Assembly (NCBI GenBank): GCA_963575745.1 | Contig: CAUYUJ010009424.1 | Coordinates: 156,655 to 220,654 of the forward strand | Origin: Prorocentrum cordatum | Taxonomy: Eukaryota > Sar > Dinophyceae > Prorocentrales > Prorocentraceae | Direction of reading: 5' to 3' | Length of the DNA: 64,000 nucleotides | In this document: positions 49,501 to 57,149 of the stretch, piece after piece | How the letters are laid out: the number at the start of each line of letters is the position of its first letter | Position numbering within the stretch: the first letter of the stretch is position 1 | Translations under genes and position numbers: made by a program | Notes under the pieces: model-generated | The model's input: only the letters and a program-made list of their open reading frames with translations | Database searches by the model: none | Told to the model about the DNA's origin: nothing

Positions 49501-49664
49501 TCGACGACTGGAGCCTTCTCCTTGAAGCCCACTGCGCGCCGAGGCACGGCTGGACGAGCTGTCACGACCCGAAGTTCGCCGGATTCCACCCGTTCAAGTC
49601 ACCAGCGGATTGGTGGCGGTGCTACCAGAATTCCATGCAGGTGTCCAACGCCTCAGCGTTGTGA
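46411..49664 (+). CDS. Multi-exon gene: PAN/Apple-like repeats, Thr-rich linker, glycosyltransferase-like domain
   Basis: Exons inferred from domain continuity: 46411-46533, 46740-47873 (possibly split by an intron at about 46994-47150), 48119-48401 and 48645-49664 (TGA). Phases agree at all three certain junctions. Three repeats share LC...DNV..RT.RN....C..LC....C..WTWGK........VCF...VSG..C, resembling the cysteine-rich PAN/Apple folds that bind protein or carbohydrate. A Thr/Ser-rich stretch (about 47455-47760), mucin-like and probably O-glycosylated, separates repeats 2 and 3. The last exon has an Ala/Ser/Gly linker, then a globular domain with WTVKVDADCVFF (a DxD-type motif for nucleotide-sugar/metal binding), NNCALGMHGPLEVFS, WGEDMFIDQCL and HDPKFAGFHPFK. 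A secretory-pathway enzyme or adhesion protein is likely. The 5' end is not fixed; a signal-anchor exon may lie at 43868-44312. The enzymatic class is inference from motifs. Confidence 0.75.
46534..46739. mobile_element. FB2 foldback element acting as a GT-AG intron (introner)
   Basis: The 206-bp intron starts GTTCGAAGAAGACA and ends TGTCTTCTTTCTCTAGAG. These ends are themselves reverse complements (GAAGACA/TGTCTTC) and continue as arms: CTGCATAAGCACAAAC/TTTATGCTTGTGCAG, TTCGGAGCTCCGCGCGGATT and GGACCTTCGAA, GATCGGCGCTG/CAGCGCCGATC. The whole intron is therefore one inverted-repeat element, with related copies at 44313-44510, 33795-33920 and 29695-29815. GAGGT occurs at both splice junctions and may be the target duplication. 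Removing it restores the reading frame and the repeat motif exactly. Confidence 0.88.
46740..47873 (+). CDS. Exon(s): end of PAN repeat 1, PAN repeat 2, Thr/Ser-rich linker, start of repeat 3
   Basis: Starts with TGTTCCATGTGGACGTGG (CSMWTW). Repeat 1 ends at VSGLSCQ. Repeat 2 spans HLCIPREAACHEMEDNVELR to VSGAKC. A TTSTTTS-rich linker follows, then KLCDPPEDNVDFRTH opening repeat 3. Between repeats 1 and 2 the frame stays open through a repeat H copy (about 47045-47150). A GT donor (GACAAG followed by GTACAGTAG at about 46994) suggests that this part may be spliced out. The exon ends at CACAG before a GA-AG intron. Confidence 0.7.
46994..47150 (+). other. Possible intron containing dispersed repeat H, copy 4
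   Basis: GTACAGTAGGTTCC...GGAACC-type ends and the H blocks CTGCTGGGAGGCCCTCGTCG, CCACGGCTGGATTCGCCT and GGTCCGGGGAGC are present. Repeat H also precedes PAN exon 1, so an H-plus-PAN exon module may have been duplicated. It is also open in frame, so retention cannot be excluded. The acceptor is not certain. Confidence 0.45.
47874..48118. other. GA-AG intron (245 bp) with terminal inverted repeats
   Basis: Exon CACAG is followed by GAGAGCGTTTC; the intron ends AACGCTCTCCAG before GAACTTG. Splicing there joins DNVDFRTH-R-NLSELGF, aligning residue for residue with DNVELRTSRNVDQVGR of repeat 2. The boundary dinucleotides are GA and AG, a non-canonical type known from dinoflagellates. The ends GGAGAGCGTT/AACGCTCTCC are inverted repeats. 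Inside, GTAACGTCACG and CGTGACGTTAC form a second pair. It is a candidate introner of another family. Confidence 0.8.
48119..48401 (+). CDS. Exon: PAN-like repeat 3
   Basis: Encodes NLSELGFVESASACGALC, CGVWTWGKARAREGLSDVCF, then GVISGYACR and a Ser/Gly/Ala-rich tail. It ends GCCGAG in phase 0 before GTTTCGG. Confidence 0.8.
48402..48644. other. GT-AG intron (243 bp) with GCGTCGATTTA minisatellite
   Basis: Starts GTTTCGGTGG and ends GGGAGACTCCCAG; phase 0 at both ends. About 12 degenerate units of GCGTCGATTAGC/GCGTCGATTTA fill 48465-48610. No clear terminal inverted repeat, unlike the two preceding introns. Confidence 0.7.
48645..49664 (+). CDS. Exon: linker and glycosyltransferase-like C-terminal domain
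   Basis: Starts ELPQDEAGRS, followed by about 70 residues rich in Ala, Ser and Gly. The globular domain begins near VYCFQLMQPTGYEPEL. VKVDADCVFFPERLL supplies a DxD-like motif. Later NNCALGMHGPLEVFS, WGEDMFIDQCLWKVLG and HGWTSCHDPKFAGFHPF are conserved-looking Cys/Trp-rich blocks, and the exon ends SNASAL and TGA. Codon use is strongly GC-ending. The family is inferred from motif layout, not from an alignment. Confidence 0.75.
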   Translation, partial: ELPQDEAGRSETPRDVDFAAAPAAVATAESGSPSATAAGSVSSPGGATSAGARAASPSGAGATTAPSGGAGRQAIQAGSASHKGFAHLAAASAGQVHAGQSTVYCFQLMQPTGYEPELVAHQFENHVGIFTCDRWTLFSSKAIEVSSGLRATPIKSDLKCENGGEFETALNTEIFMAVWAEVIHVGEFERARWTVKVDADCVFFPERLLPKLQGLTDEPNGVYLNNCALGMHGPLEVFSLNAVLAWTGGAERCTRHFQKLCNGPCLWGEDMFIDQCLWKVLGVRRVDDWSLLLEAHCAPRHGWTSCHDPKFAGFHPFKSPADWWRCYQNSMQVSNASAL

Positions 49665-49911
49665 GGCACATTGGGCGTCGCACGGACGGTCCACGGGTTG
49701 GCCTGGCTTACCGCTGTGTCTGTACCCGCTGCCGCGGATGTAGGATGCCTAATGTCGGATGAAACGGGCGCGAACCTGCGCTTGCGCGAAAAGTAGTAAT
49801 CGGACAGAAGCCCGCGCTTATGTTGATTGTCGGGCCGCCTGTGGCAAACCCCGCCACCGTGCCAGCGCAGCGGTGCCGGAGGAATCCAGGCCTCCCAAAT
49901 GGTGTCCGAGG
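49665..49911. other. 3' flank, no feature recognised
   Basis: Likely 3' UTR and spacer. No polyadenylation signal was recognised, as expected for dinoflagellates. GTGCCAGCGCAGCGGTGCCG at about 49859 is repeated in direct sense after FB4 at about 50103 (GTGCCAGCGTAGCAGTGCCG). Confidence 0.4.
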
Positions 49912-50090
49912 AGATAGGGTTGGAGGATCGCGCCACATCGCCAATGCATCGGCGATGCGGCTCGATGCGGAGCCCTATTTTCTTCACGCCGACGGCGCCG
50001 ATGCATCGCCGACGTCGCCAGTGCATCGCCAATGCATCGGCGATGCATCGGGATGCATCGGCGATTCGGCGCGATCCTCCGACCCCATCT
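49912..50090. mobile_element. Foldback element FB4, intact copy (179 bp)
   Basis: The left end AGATAGGGTTGGAGGATCGC and the reverse complement of the right end AGATGGGGTCGGAGGATCGC match. Inside are GATGCATCGGCGATG palindromes and CACGCCGACGGCGCCGATGC. The 20-bp direct repeats described for the 3' flank bracket it at a short distance. Confidence 0.88.
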
Positions 50091-50334
50091 AAAAGGCCTC
50101 CAGTGCCAGCGTAGCAGTGCCGCAGGGAGGAAGGCGCTTCTGGGACGATCTGGGTGGAGCGGGCCGTCGCGGGCGCGGAGGCGCCGGCGCCGACTGGGAA
50201 ATAGACAGGAGGCCCGGGCGTGGCGCAGCCAGGGCGGCCCCGGGTGGCCGCCCGCGAGGCGCGCGTGGGAGTGGTGTCGACCGTTGTGGAGGGGAAGGGG
50301 CAGGAGCTCAGAGGAGGAACAGGTGCCGATACCG

Positions 50335-50415
50335 CTACGGAGGAGGAGCAGGATGAGGAGGAGGAGGAGGAGGAGGAGCAGGAGGAGGAGGGGGAGGAGG
50401 AGGGGGAGGACCAGA
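50335..50415 (+). repeat. (GGA)n microsatellite
   Basis: Purine trinucleotide run with GCA interruptions. Confidence 0.93.
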
Positions 50416-50599
50416 GTAAGGCAAAGATGCGTAAGCGATGCTGCAATGCACCCTCCCGTCTCAGGGCCCCTCCTCACAAACCCCTACAGAAAGACTAGCC
50501 CACTTGGGCCTGCCTGGCAAGGTCCTCACTTTGAAAAGCAATTTCCTTGCATCTTCTGGCGCACAGTCAGGAACGAGGGAAACAATGTCCATATGATGC

Positions 50600-51530
50600 A
50601 GTTCAACAAGGTGAGAAGTGATATCCCCCCTTCGAAGAAGAAGCACCCCCGTCGATGTAGTTGTTGCACAAGTTTGCCCTTGTGGTCACGCGCTTCGATG
50701 ATCTCTCAAGCGATGGCTCCATGTTGACCAAGAGCTGCCGTATATCCGTGCAGTGCCAAGTGCGTTGAAGCTTCGGGTCCCGAAAAACTCCGCCAAGTCT
50801 TCGGCGAGACCTCCATTTTGGAAAAGAGCAGTCCTCCATCAAGCTGAGCTCTTCAGGTAGAAAGCGAATGTCCGCGGCGCTGGGGCGAGAGCTCCATTTT
50901 GAAAAGGTGCCACCCACCATCCCTGAAGCTAGTGGGAACTTGTAAACATAATGTACGCTGCGCTATGGTCAGAAAACCATTTTGAAAACGCCCCCCCCCG
51001 TCCATCCGTGAAACTTTGCGAACCTGAAGAGCGCGAGCGGTGCTGAGGCGGCAGCGACATTTTGAGATCCACCCCCTTTCCATCTGTGAAGGTGGTTCGG
51101 GCTTTCAACACGAATGTGCTCTGTTCTGCGGCAAGGGCTGCAGTTGGAAAGCCACACCCCTTCCATCCGTAAAGTTAGCGCAGAGTGCCAAGAACAGTGT
51201 GCGCGTCGCTACGGCCAGAACGCCATGTTGAAAACAACCCCCCTGCAATCCGTCAGACTGTTGCGAATTTGGAAAGATCTGCGCGGCGCCACAGGCGAGA
51301 GCTACACTTAATAAGCCACCCCTTCCATCCGCGAATCTGTTGCAAACGTAAAAGACGAATGTGCGCGGCGCCGATGCGACAGCCTTGTTTTGGAAAAGGA
51401 GCCGCCCTCCATTCGTGAAGTTGCGGCAACTTCTATAACACCTGCGCGCAGCGTTGAGGCGATAATCGCGTTGTACCCCCCCATCCACCTGTGAAACCGT
51501 TGCGGCTTTCAAGCTTAAGGGTCATGCATT
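50600..51530 (-). repeat. Minisatellite of about 80 bp, first block
   Basis: CCATCCGTGAA-like anchors lie at 50917, 51002, 51080, 51163, 51246, 51325, 51408 and 51482 (spacing 74-85). Units share GAATGTGCGCGGCGC, GGCGAGAGCCACAT and TTTGAAAACG. No protein is supported. Confidence 0.88.
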
Positions 51531-51900
51531 GTGAGGATGTCGCCGGCTCAACGCCTGGCCCGCCCTGCCGACGTTTCTGGTGGCGCGACAGGGGGGAGTA
51601 ATGTCTAAGGAAAAGAGATGGAGGAGGACGAGGAGGATCAGTGTAAACCAAGACGCATCCACGATGTTGCAATCAACCCCGCCCCCAAGTTCGCCCCTCC
51701 AAGAGTTCTCTCAATGCGGGAAGTGCCCCATTGGAAGACAACCGATTGAGTGTCATCAGTCGTGCAAAAATGCCATTCCTGGGGTTTCAACGCCGCGAAT
51801 CATCGTGATTGTTGCGTTCTGACAATCCTAAATCTCGCCAGAGCGCAATTGCCTGGGATTTCAACACCGCGAGCCAACGTCGCTGGGACTTCAGCCGTAC
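51531..51900. other. Spacer between two 80-bp repeat blocks
   Basis: Starts with GAGGATGTCGCCGGCTCAAC, GCCTGGCCCGCCCTGCCGAC and GGTGGCGCGACAGGGGGGAG. The same sequence returns at 52275-52340 after the second block, so a longer unit of about 800 bp may be duplicated. Confidence 0.5.
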
Positions 51901-52345
51901 GAACTCCTGGAGCTGCTGCAGACTTTGACGACGAGCGCGCGCGGCGCGAGGGCGAGAGCCACATGTAAAAGACGGCCCGCCCTCCACCTTTGAAGCCGGT
52001 GCAAATTTTCAAAACGAATGTGCGCGGCGCGCAAGCGAGAGCCATATGTTGAAGACGACATTCCCGCCGTCCGTGAGCACTCAAGAAAGAGTGTGCGCGG
52101 CGCTGCGACGAGAGCCGCATTTTGAAAACGTCATGCCCTCCATGCTTGAAGCTGCCGCAGACTTTGAAACCCGAATGCGCGCGGCGCTAAGGCGAGAACC
52201 ACATTTGGAAAACGACCCGCCCTCCATCCGTGAAGCTGTTGCCAATTTCAAGCTTCAGGATCATGCACACTGGGGATGTCTCAGGCGAAACGCCCGGCCC
52301 GCCCTACCGACACGTCTGGGGGCGCGACAGGGAGGAGTTATTCCC
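51900..52345 (-). repeat. Minisatellite of about 80 bp, second block
   Basis: Further units with CCGCCCTCCATCCGTGAAGC, AATGCGCGCGGCGCTAAGGC and CACATTTGGAAAACG, ending in the GATGTCTCAGGCGAAACGCC block that resembles the 64-bp satellite at the window's right end. Confidence 0.85.
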
Positions 52346-52434
52346 CAATCAGAGCTTGCCTCTGTAGGGGTCCTAGCGGATTCATATGGTTAGGTGAGGT
52401 TCGTCGCCGATTTCGGTGGCCGGCCCGGGTACCA

Positions 52435-52535
52435 GGGTGCCCAGGTGCCCGGGGGTGCCCAGAGGTGCCCAGAGGTGCCCAGAGGTGCCCGAGGGTGCCC
52501 GGGGGTGCCCGGAGGTGCCCGAGGGTGCCCGATAG
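52435..52535 (+). repeat. 11-bp minisatellite GGTGCCCGGAG-type
   Basis: About 9 units of GGTGCCC(A/G)(G/A)(A/G)G. Confidence 0.92.
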
Positions 52536-52820
52536 CCCGATAGCCCTATAGCCTTATAACCCTATAGCCCTATAGCCCTACAGCCCCAGATCCCTATAGC
52601 AATATAGCCCTAATAGCCCTATAACCCTATAGCCTTATGGCCCTATAGTTCAATGGCCCTATATCTTTATGGCCTTAATGTAGCCTTATGGCCGTATAGC
52701 CCTATAGCCCTATAGCCCTACAAACCTAGGGCCTATAGCCCTAGAGCCCTATAGCCCTATAGCACCAGAGCCTAATGGCGCTATAGCCCGATAGCCCCAT
52801 AGCCCTATAGCCCTAACAAG
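52530..52820 (+). repeat. 9-bp minisatellite TATAGCCCT-type
   Basis: About 30 units of ATAGCCCTA/ATGGCCCTA with point changes, immediately following the 11-bp array. Confidence 0.93.
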
Positions 52821-53524
52821 ATTCTGATTGGGCCCTTTTTCCGGTGTCATGTATAAGGAGAGGGATGGAGGAGGAGGAGGAGGACGAGGAGGAGGAGGAG
52901 GAGGAGGATGCCCAGTGTAATTCCAAGACGCATGGAGGAGAAGGAAAGGGGTGGGGTGAGAAGGCTTTCGCAGCGGGGCCGCGGGCGCGGGCAGGCGTGC
53001 GGACTTCGCGGTCCCCTGTTCAGGCCGGCGCGGCCCGGCTCCCCCCGCTTTCTCTCCTTCCCTCCTGTCTCCCTGCTCCTCGACCGTTTGCCGCCTCCTC
53101 CCGCTCCAGACCTTCCTCGCTTGACTTTCTCTACCCCGTTCTACTTTCACCTCCTCCTCCTCCTCCTCCTCCTCCTCCTCCTCCTCCTCCTCCTTATACC
53201 CCCCGACACCTCAGCGCGCCTTGCGAAAAGCACCTCTCGCCCCTCTCTTCTCCAGCGCCCCCTACCCCCCCACACCTTTCACTCGTTCCCTCCTGCTCCT
53301 CCTCCTCCTCCTCCTCCTCCTTCTCCTCCTTGTCTTCCTCCTCCTCCTCCTTTTTCTCCACCTTCTCCTCGTCCCGTTGCCTTTTGTGGCTCAAGTTTTA
53401 CTGTTGGCAGGCCGAGACCCCAGGTAAATATTGGACACCTCTGCTCCGAGGCAGGTCTCGATTCTCCCGCCTGAGGCAGCCGATCCTCCCACTGGGCGGT
53501 TGCCGTGAGCTGTGGTAAGCCGTG
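52821..53524. other. Spacer with (GGA)n, then two (CCT)n tracts
   Basis: (GGA)n lies at 52865-52912 and (CCT)n at 53150-53195 and 53295-53360. Opposed purine and pyrimidine runs could pair, but no gene is supported. Confidence 0.5.
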
Positions 53525-53620
53525 GCCGCGCTGCAGTAGCCCCTGCGGATGCGGCGCGAGGTCCGCCTGCGAACTCCAAGCTTACAGCCAGCCTCGGCTG
53601 CCGTGTCGGCGGCGAGCGAG
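53525..53620 (+). other. Duplicated exon-like segment, copy 1
   Basis: After a CTGCAG acceptor-like end, the frame reads VAPADAARGPPANSKLTAS then LGCR. It matches 54041-54216 at protein level (VAPAGAAQGPPANAKLTAR LGCR). The conserved frame suggests coding, but no family is recognised. Confidence 0.35.
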
Positions 53621-53634
53621 GGGGGGGAAACCAG

Positions 53635-53765
53635 GAGGAGGCCTCCTCAGAAGGCGGTGGGGATTCTCAGAAGCCCCCTGGTCTTCTGAGAGGTTCTCTC
53701 CGCGTCTTCGGGGGGGGCGCAGGGAGGCTCAGAGAACTTCTCAGAAGGCCGGGGGGCTTCCGAGC
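53635..53765 (+). repeat. Dispersed AGAAGGC-type repeat, plus orientation
   Basis: Partner of the minus copy at 5405-5525, with the same block order. It lies between the two exon-like copies. Confidence 0.7.
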
Positions 53766-53789
53766 CTTCTGATCGGGAGCCTTGAGACG

Positions 53790-54000
53790 AGGGTCAATGC
53801 AAACGGGGGTCAGCCAGAGCGCCCGATCTTGTAGGATCTTGCAGGGCCAGTGTCGCATTGACCCGGGCTTGGGTGCAAGATCCTGAAAGATTTTGCAGGA
53901 TCTTTCGCGTTGACCCAGGCTTGGGTGCAGGATCTTGCAGGATCCTGCAAGGCCTGACTGACCCGGGTTTGGATTGACCCGGGTCAGAAGACCCCCGATC
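53790..54000 (+). repeat. Minisatellite, TTGACCCGGGCTTGGGTGCA-type
   Basis: Three to four units of about 55-60 bp combining AGGATCTTGCAGGATC and TTGACCCGGGCTTGGG. A related fragment is at 56235-56285. Confidence 0.75.
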
Positions 54001-54040
54001 TGAGAAGGCCCTCCCCTTCTCGCTTCCCCCCCGGGCTCGC

Positions 54041-54216
54041 CGCCGAGCAGTGGCCCCTGCGGGTGCGGCGCAGGGCCCGCCTGCGAACGCCAAGCTGACA
54101 GCCCGCCTCGGCTGCCGCGGGTGCCACGCCCAGGCGGGCCCGTGGGAGGCCGGCCCGCTTGACCGCGCGCGCGCGGCCGCCGCAGCAAGGCGCGCTCGGG
54201 GGCCAGCGTGAGGCCA
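54041..54216 (+). other. Duplicated exon-like segment, copy 2
   Basis: VAPAGAAQGPPANAKLTAR, then LGCRGCHAQAGPWEAGPL, then an Ala/Arg-rich end, with a stop at 54214-54216. It is longer than copy 1. Between the copies lie a dispersed repeat and a minisatellite. Confidence 0.35.
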
Positions 54217-55484
54217 CCGCCGCAGCAGGCGGCCGCTCGCCGCTCGCCATGGGTCACCGAGCGCGGTCCACTACTCGCAAAGTGCCTACTCGCAAGTGTC
54301 CAACAAACACGTGTCTGCATCCATGTAATTTATCGTAGATCCCCCGCGGCGGATCCAGGCCATTTGCGAGCAGTCACTTTGCGAGTAGTGGAGCGCGCTC
54401 GTCCAATGAGGGGAACGGGTCCTGAGGGAAGCGGGTCCTGAGGTGTTTCGCCGCTTTCGCCCTCTCGGGGCCCTCCAAGGGCCCGGGGGATGTCAAGAGA
54501 CGAGTCAGGAAGAGCATGTCGTCCTGGGGGAAGGCTCCGGATCAAGGGCCCGTTTCCCTCAGGACCCTCTTCCCCCATGCTAGCGCAGGTCTCGCCCCCC
54601 GCTTGGTACGATCGAAGTGGGAACTCCGAATTTCATAAGGAAGGGTTGGGGGTCACAAATGCCCCAGACGATCTATTTCAGACCACCCCCAGACCAGCCA
54701 TGAAAGGGCGGCCTTTGGCCCAGACCCCGCGGAACCTTTCACAGCTCAAATCAGACCCCCTCCCAAACCAGACCACCCCCTTATTTTGGAATCCGCAGTG
54801 CGGAAAGAATGGGCACCGAGACCGACAGCAGTTCCTGCCCATTTTGAAGAGGGATCGCTGTCGGTGTCGCCGCGGACGTGGTCCGTTTGAGACAGAAGGC
54901 TGCCTGCCAAACAGCGGCCGCTGTCGGTTTTGGGCAAAGTTTGTCGTTGGGTATCGTACCAATTCTTTCCGTACCCATGTCGGGAGTCCGGAGCCGCCGC
55001 CAGGATGCGCTCGGGAACAGGCGCGAGGTCATTGCCACAGTCAGCAGCAAATGCCGCCCCCCAGGCCGAGGGCCTGCCCAGCACTGTGGCTGGCGCCCTG
55101 CTCGGGCGCTGCCAGAAGTACCCCTGAGCAGCCCAGGGTATCACAAGTGTCCCCAGTAGCTCAGGCCAGAAGTGTCCCTGGCGAGCGCGCGGCGATCAGC
55201 GCCGCCAGGGGGTTGGGCACTGCGCCGCGCAGCCTCGGCAGCCGCACCAGCACGCAGCGCGTGAGGCTGGCGATCTGCAGCGGCGCCACCGTCCCGGCGG
55301 AGTCCAGCCACTCCGTTCGGGCGTTGCTAGAAGTGTCCCTGGCCCAGGGTGTCCCCAGGATTTCCAAGGAGGCCCCGCGGCCTGCAGAGCACCCCTCCCA
55401 AGGCCCAGAGGGCCCCAGGGGCTCCAGAATGGAGCGAGACAAGCTGGGGACGCCGCGGGCCAGGGACGGCTCCCCAGACATGCG
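54217..55484. other. Intergenic or intronic; inverted ACTACTCGCAAAGTG block; SINE-like minus copy
   Basis: CACTACTCGCAAAGTG (54270) is matched in reverse by CACTTTGCGAGTAGTG (54375), forming a hairpin with a loop of about 90 nt. 54450-54570 is a minus SINE-like copy. GACCAC/CCAGACC-type repeats occur at 54680-54780. 55170-55325 is open on the minus strand with a non-repetitive peptide, but no family is recognised. Confidence 0.35.
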
Positions 55485-55630
55485 ACCTCTTGGTTTCTTC
55501 AGTGCGCGGCCCCTGGAAGTCCTGATTACTTTTGTTGACTGTCCCTGGGCTCGGCGAGGGCCCCCGGAGCCTGAAAACAGCCCAAATCTGCTCGTCGAAT
55601 TTTTCCACGACGCGAGCATGGCTGGGTCCA
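55485..55630 (+). repeat. SINE-like dispersed repeat, plus copy
   Basis: GTTGACTGTCCCTGGGCTCG, GCGAGGGCCCCCGGAGCCTG and CGTCGAATTTTTCCACGACG follow the consensus order. Confidence 0.75.
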
Positions 55631-57149
55631 GCTCACCCCCCGCCCTTCGTGGCGTGCCGGCTGCCCCGCGGCAGGAGTTTGGCCGCTCCCCACGGGTGCT
55701 TTGGGGGGATCGGGAGGAATAGATTGACACAGACCCACGCATCAGCACAGATTTCTAAGGAAATCTTGGGAGATATTGGAAAGGCAGGGGAAGACAAAAC
55801 AACTCTAGGAAATGTAGAACGTATGGGGAACCCTGGATGTTGTGTTTGTTTGTTTGTGTCTCCCTGGACGCTGTTGGGGGAGTCCCTCCGCCCCGCTTGG
55901 GCGGCAAGAGGGCGCGCGTTGCCTGTGCGGCGGCCGCGCAGCAGGCCGCGGCTGCGATGGTCAGATCCCGGGGCGCCCTCTGCCCGGGCAAAGGCGTCCT
56001 GGCGGCACCCTTTGGGCTGGCCGCAGGGGCGTCTTGGCAGGTGGCCGTGCACGCCACGCGCCAGCAGCTGCGCACAGCGCGCGAAGGGTGGCCGACGTGC
56101 CTGCACCTGCTCGGATGCGGGGGGGGGGCCCGCTCGCCGGCCATGAGAAGCACCTGCGCGTGCCCTGCGCACGCGGCGCTCCTCCTCGGGGAGGGGGAAC
56201 GGCGCGGCCGTGCGCATGGAGGGCCCAGCCAGAGTGCCAGATCCTGGAGGATCCTGCCAGGATTTTGGCCGAGCCGGGTCTGGGAGCCGCTCGTGGCCAT
56301 GAGGTGGCCTTACATGCTGGCTGAGCTGGGTCTGGAAAGCCTCCTAGATGACGGCAGCGCAGTGCTTCCGAATTGGTTGAGCTGGGTGTGCGCTGAGCCG
56401 AGTAGTCCACGCCCGATGGCAGAGTCGGACCTGAAGGCCAAAATCTCCCAAGTCAGGTTTTTAAGCCCCACCCCCGTAAGTCAAGCTTCCCCCCTTAGTC
56501 GTTGTATATTTTAGACCACGGGATTGACTGAGGTTCAACTGGCACAACAGGCGGGGAGGCCGAACTATAGTATCCCCTCCAAAAATCATATCGCAGCTCT
56601 GATCTTCATCTGGTGCATAGCACCCGTCATGATCCTGGTTATCATTCTCTGAGGTTGTTTCAAGCACAACGAACAGCTTCGAAGATTTGCCGAATTCGCT
56701 ACAAACAGTTGTTCGATGCTCCAGACATCCTAACATCGATATCGTGCGGCTTCCTCGTGCTCGTCGTCGTGCGGTTCCCCCCCGCCGAGGCGGGGCTGGG
56801 CCGTGATGGCCGCACCTCTTCGGGATTCGCACGCAGCCGCCCTTTGCCGCCATCTCCACGCACGAACTTCTGCACCCGTCCTTCGTCGGCACCTGTGATT
56901 GGCAGCGGCGGACGCCTTCGACCTCCTGCTGCCCCCCTCTGTCTTCCCGGAGGGCGCGGTGCTGCCGAGCTGCGTCGGGTCTGCCGCACTGCGCCGCTGA
57001 TGTTCCTGGGGGCTGCTGCCGGCATGGTCGACTTCGCCGAGCCCTGGGCGCGTTTTTCCCAGCCCACCTCCAGCGCGGCCGCATTTCGACCCCTGTGCTG
57101 TTGCGGCGTCCCCGGACCGACGCCTTGGGCAGTATCGAGGGACGTAGCG
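55631..57149. other. GC-rich exon-like patches; region upstream of the decayed LINE
   Basis: 55900-56215 is GC-rich, Ala/Arg-rich and open in many frames on both strands. 56620-57140 leads in frame into the decayed LINE endonuclease but shows no ORF1-like coiled coil or RRM, and no spliced-leader sequence. No gene is assigned. Confidence 0.3.
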
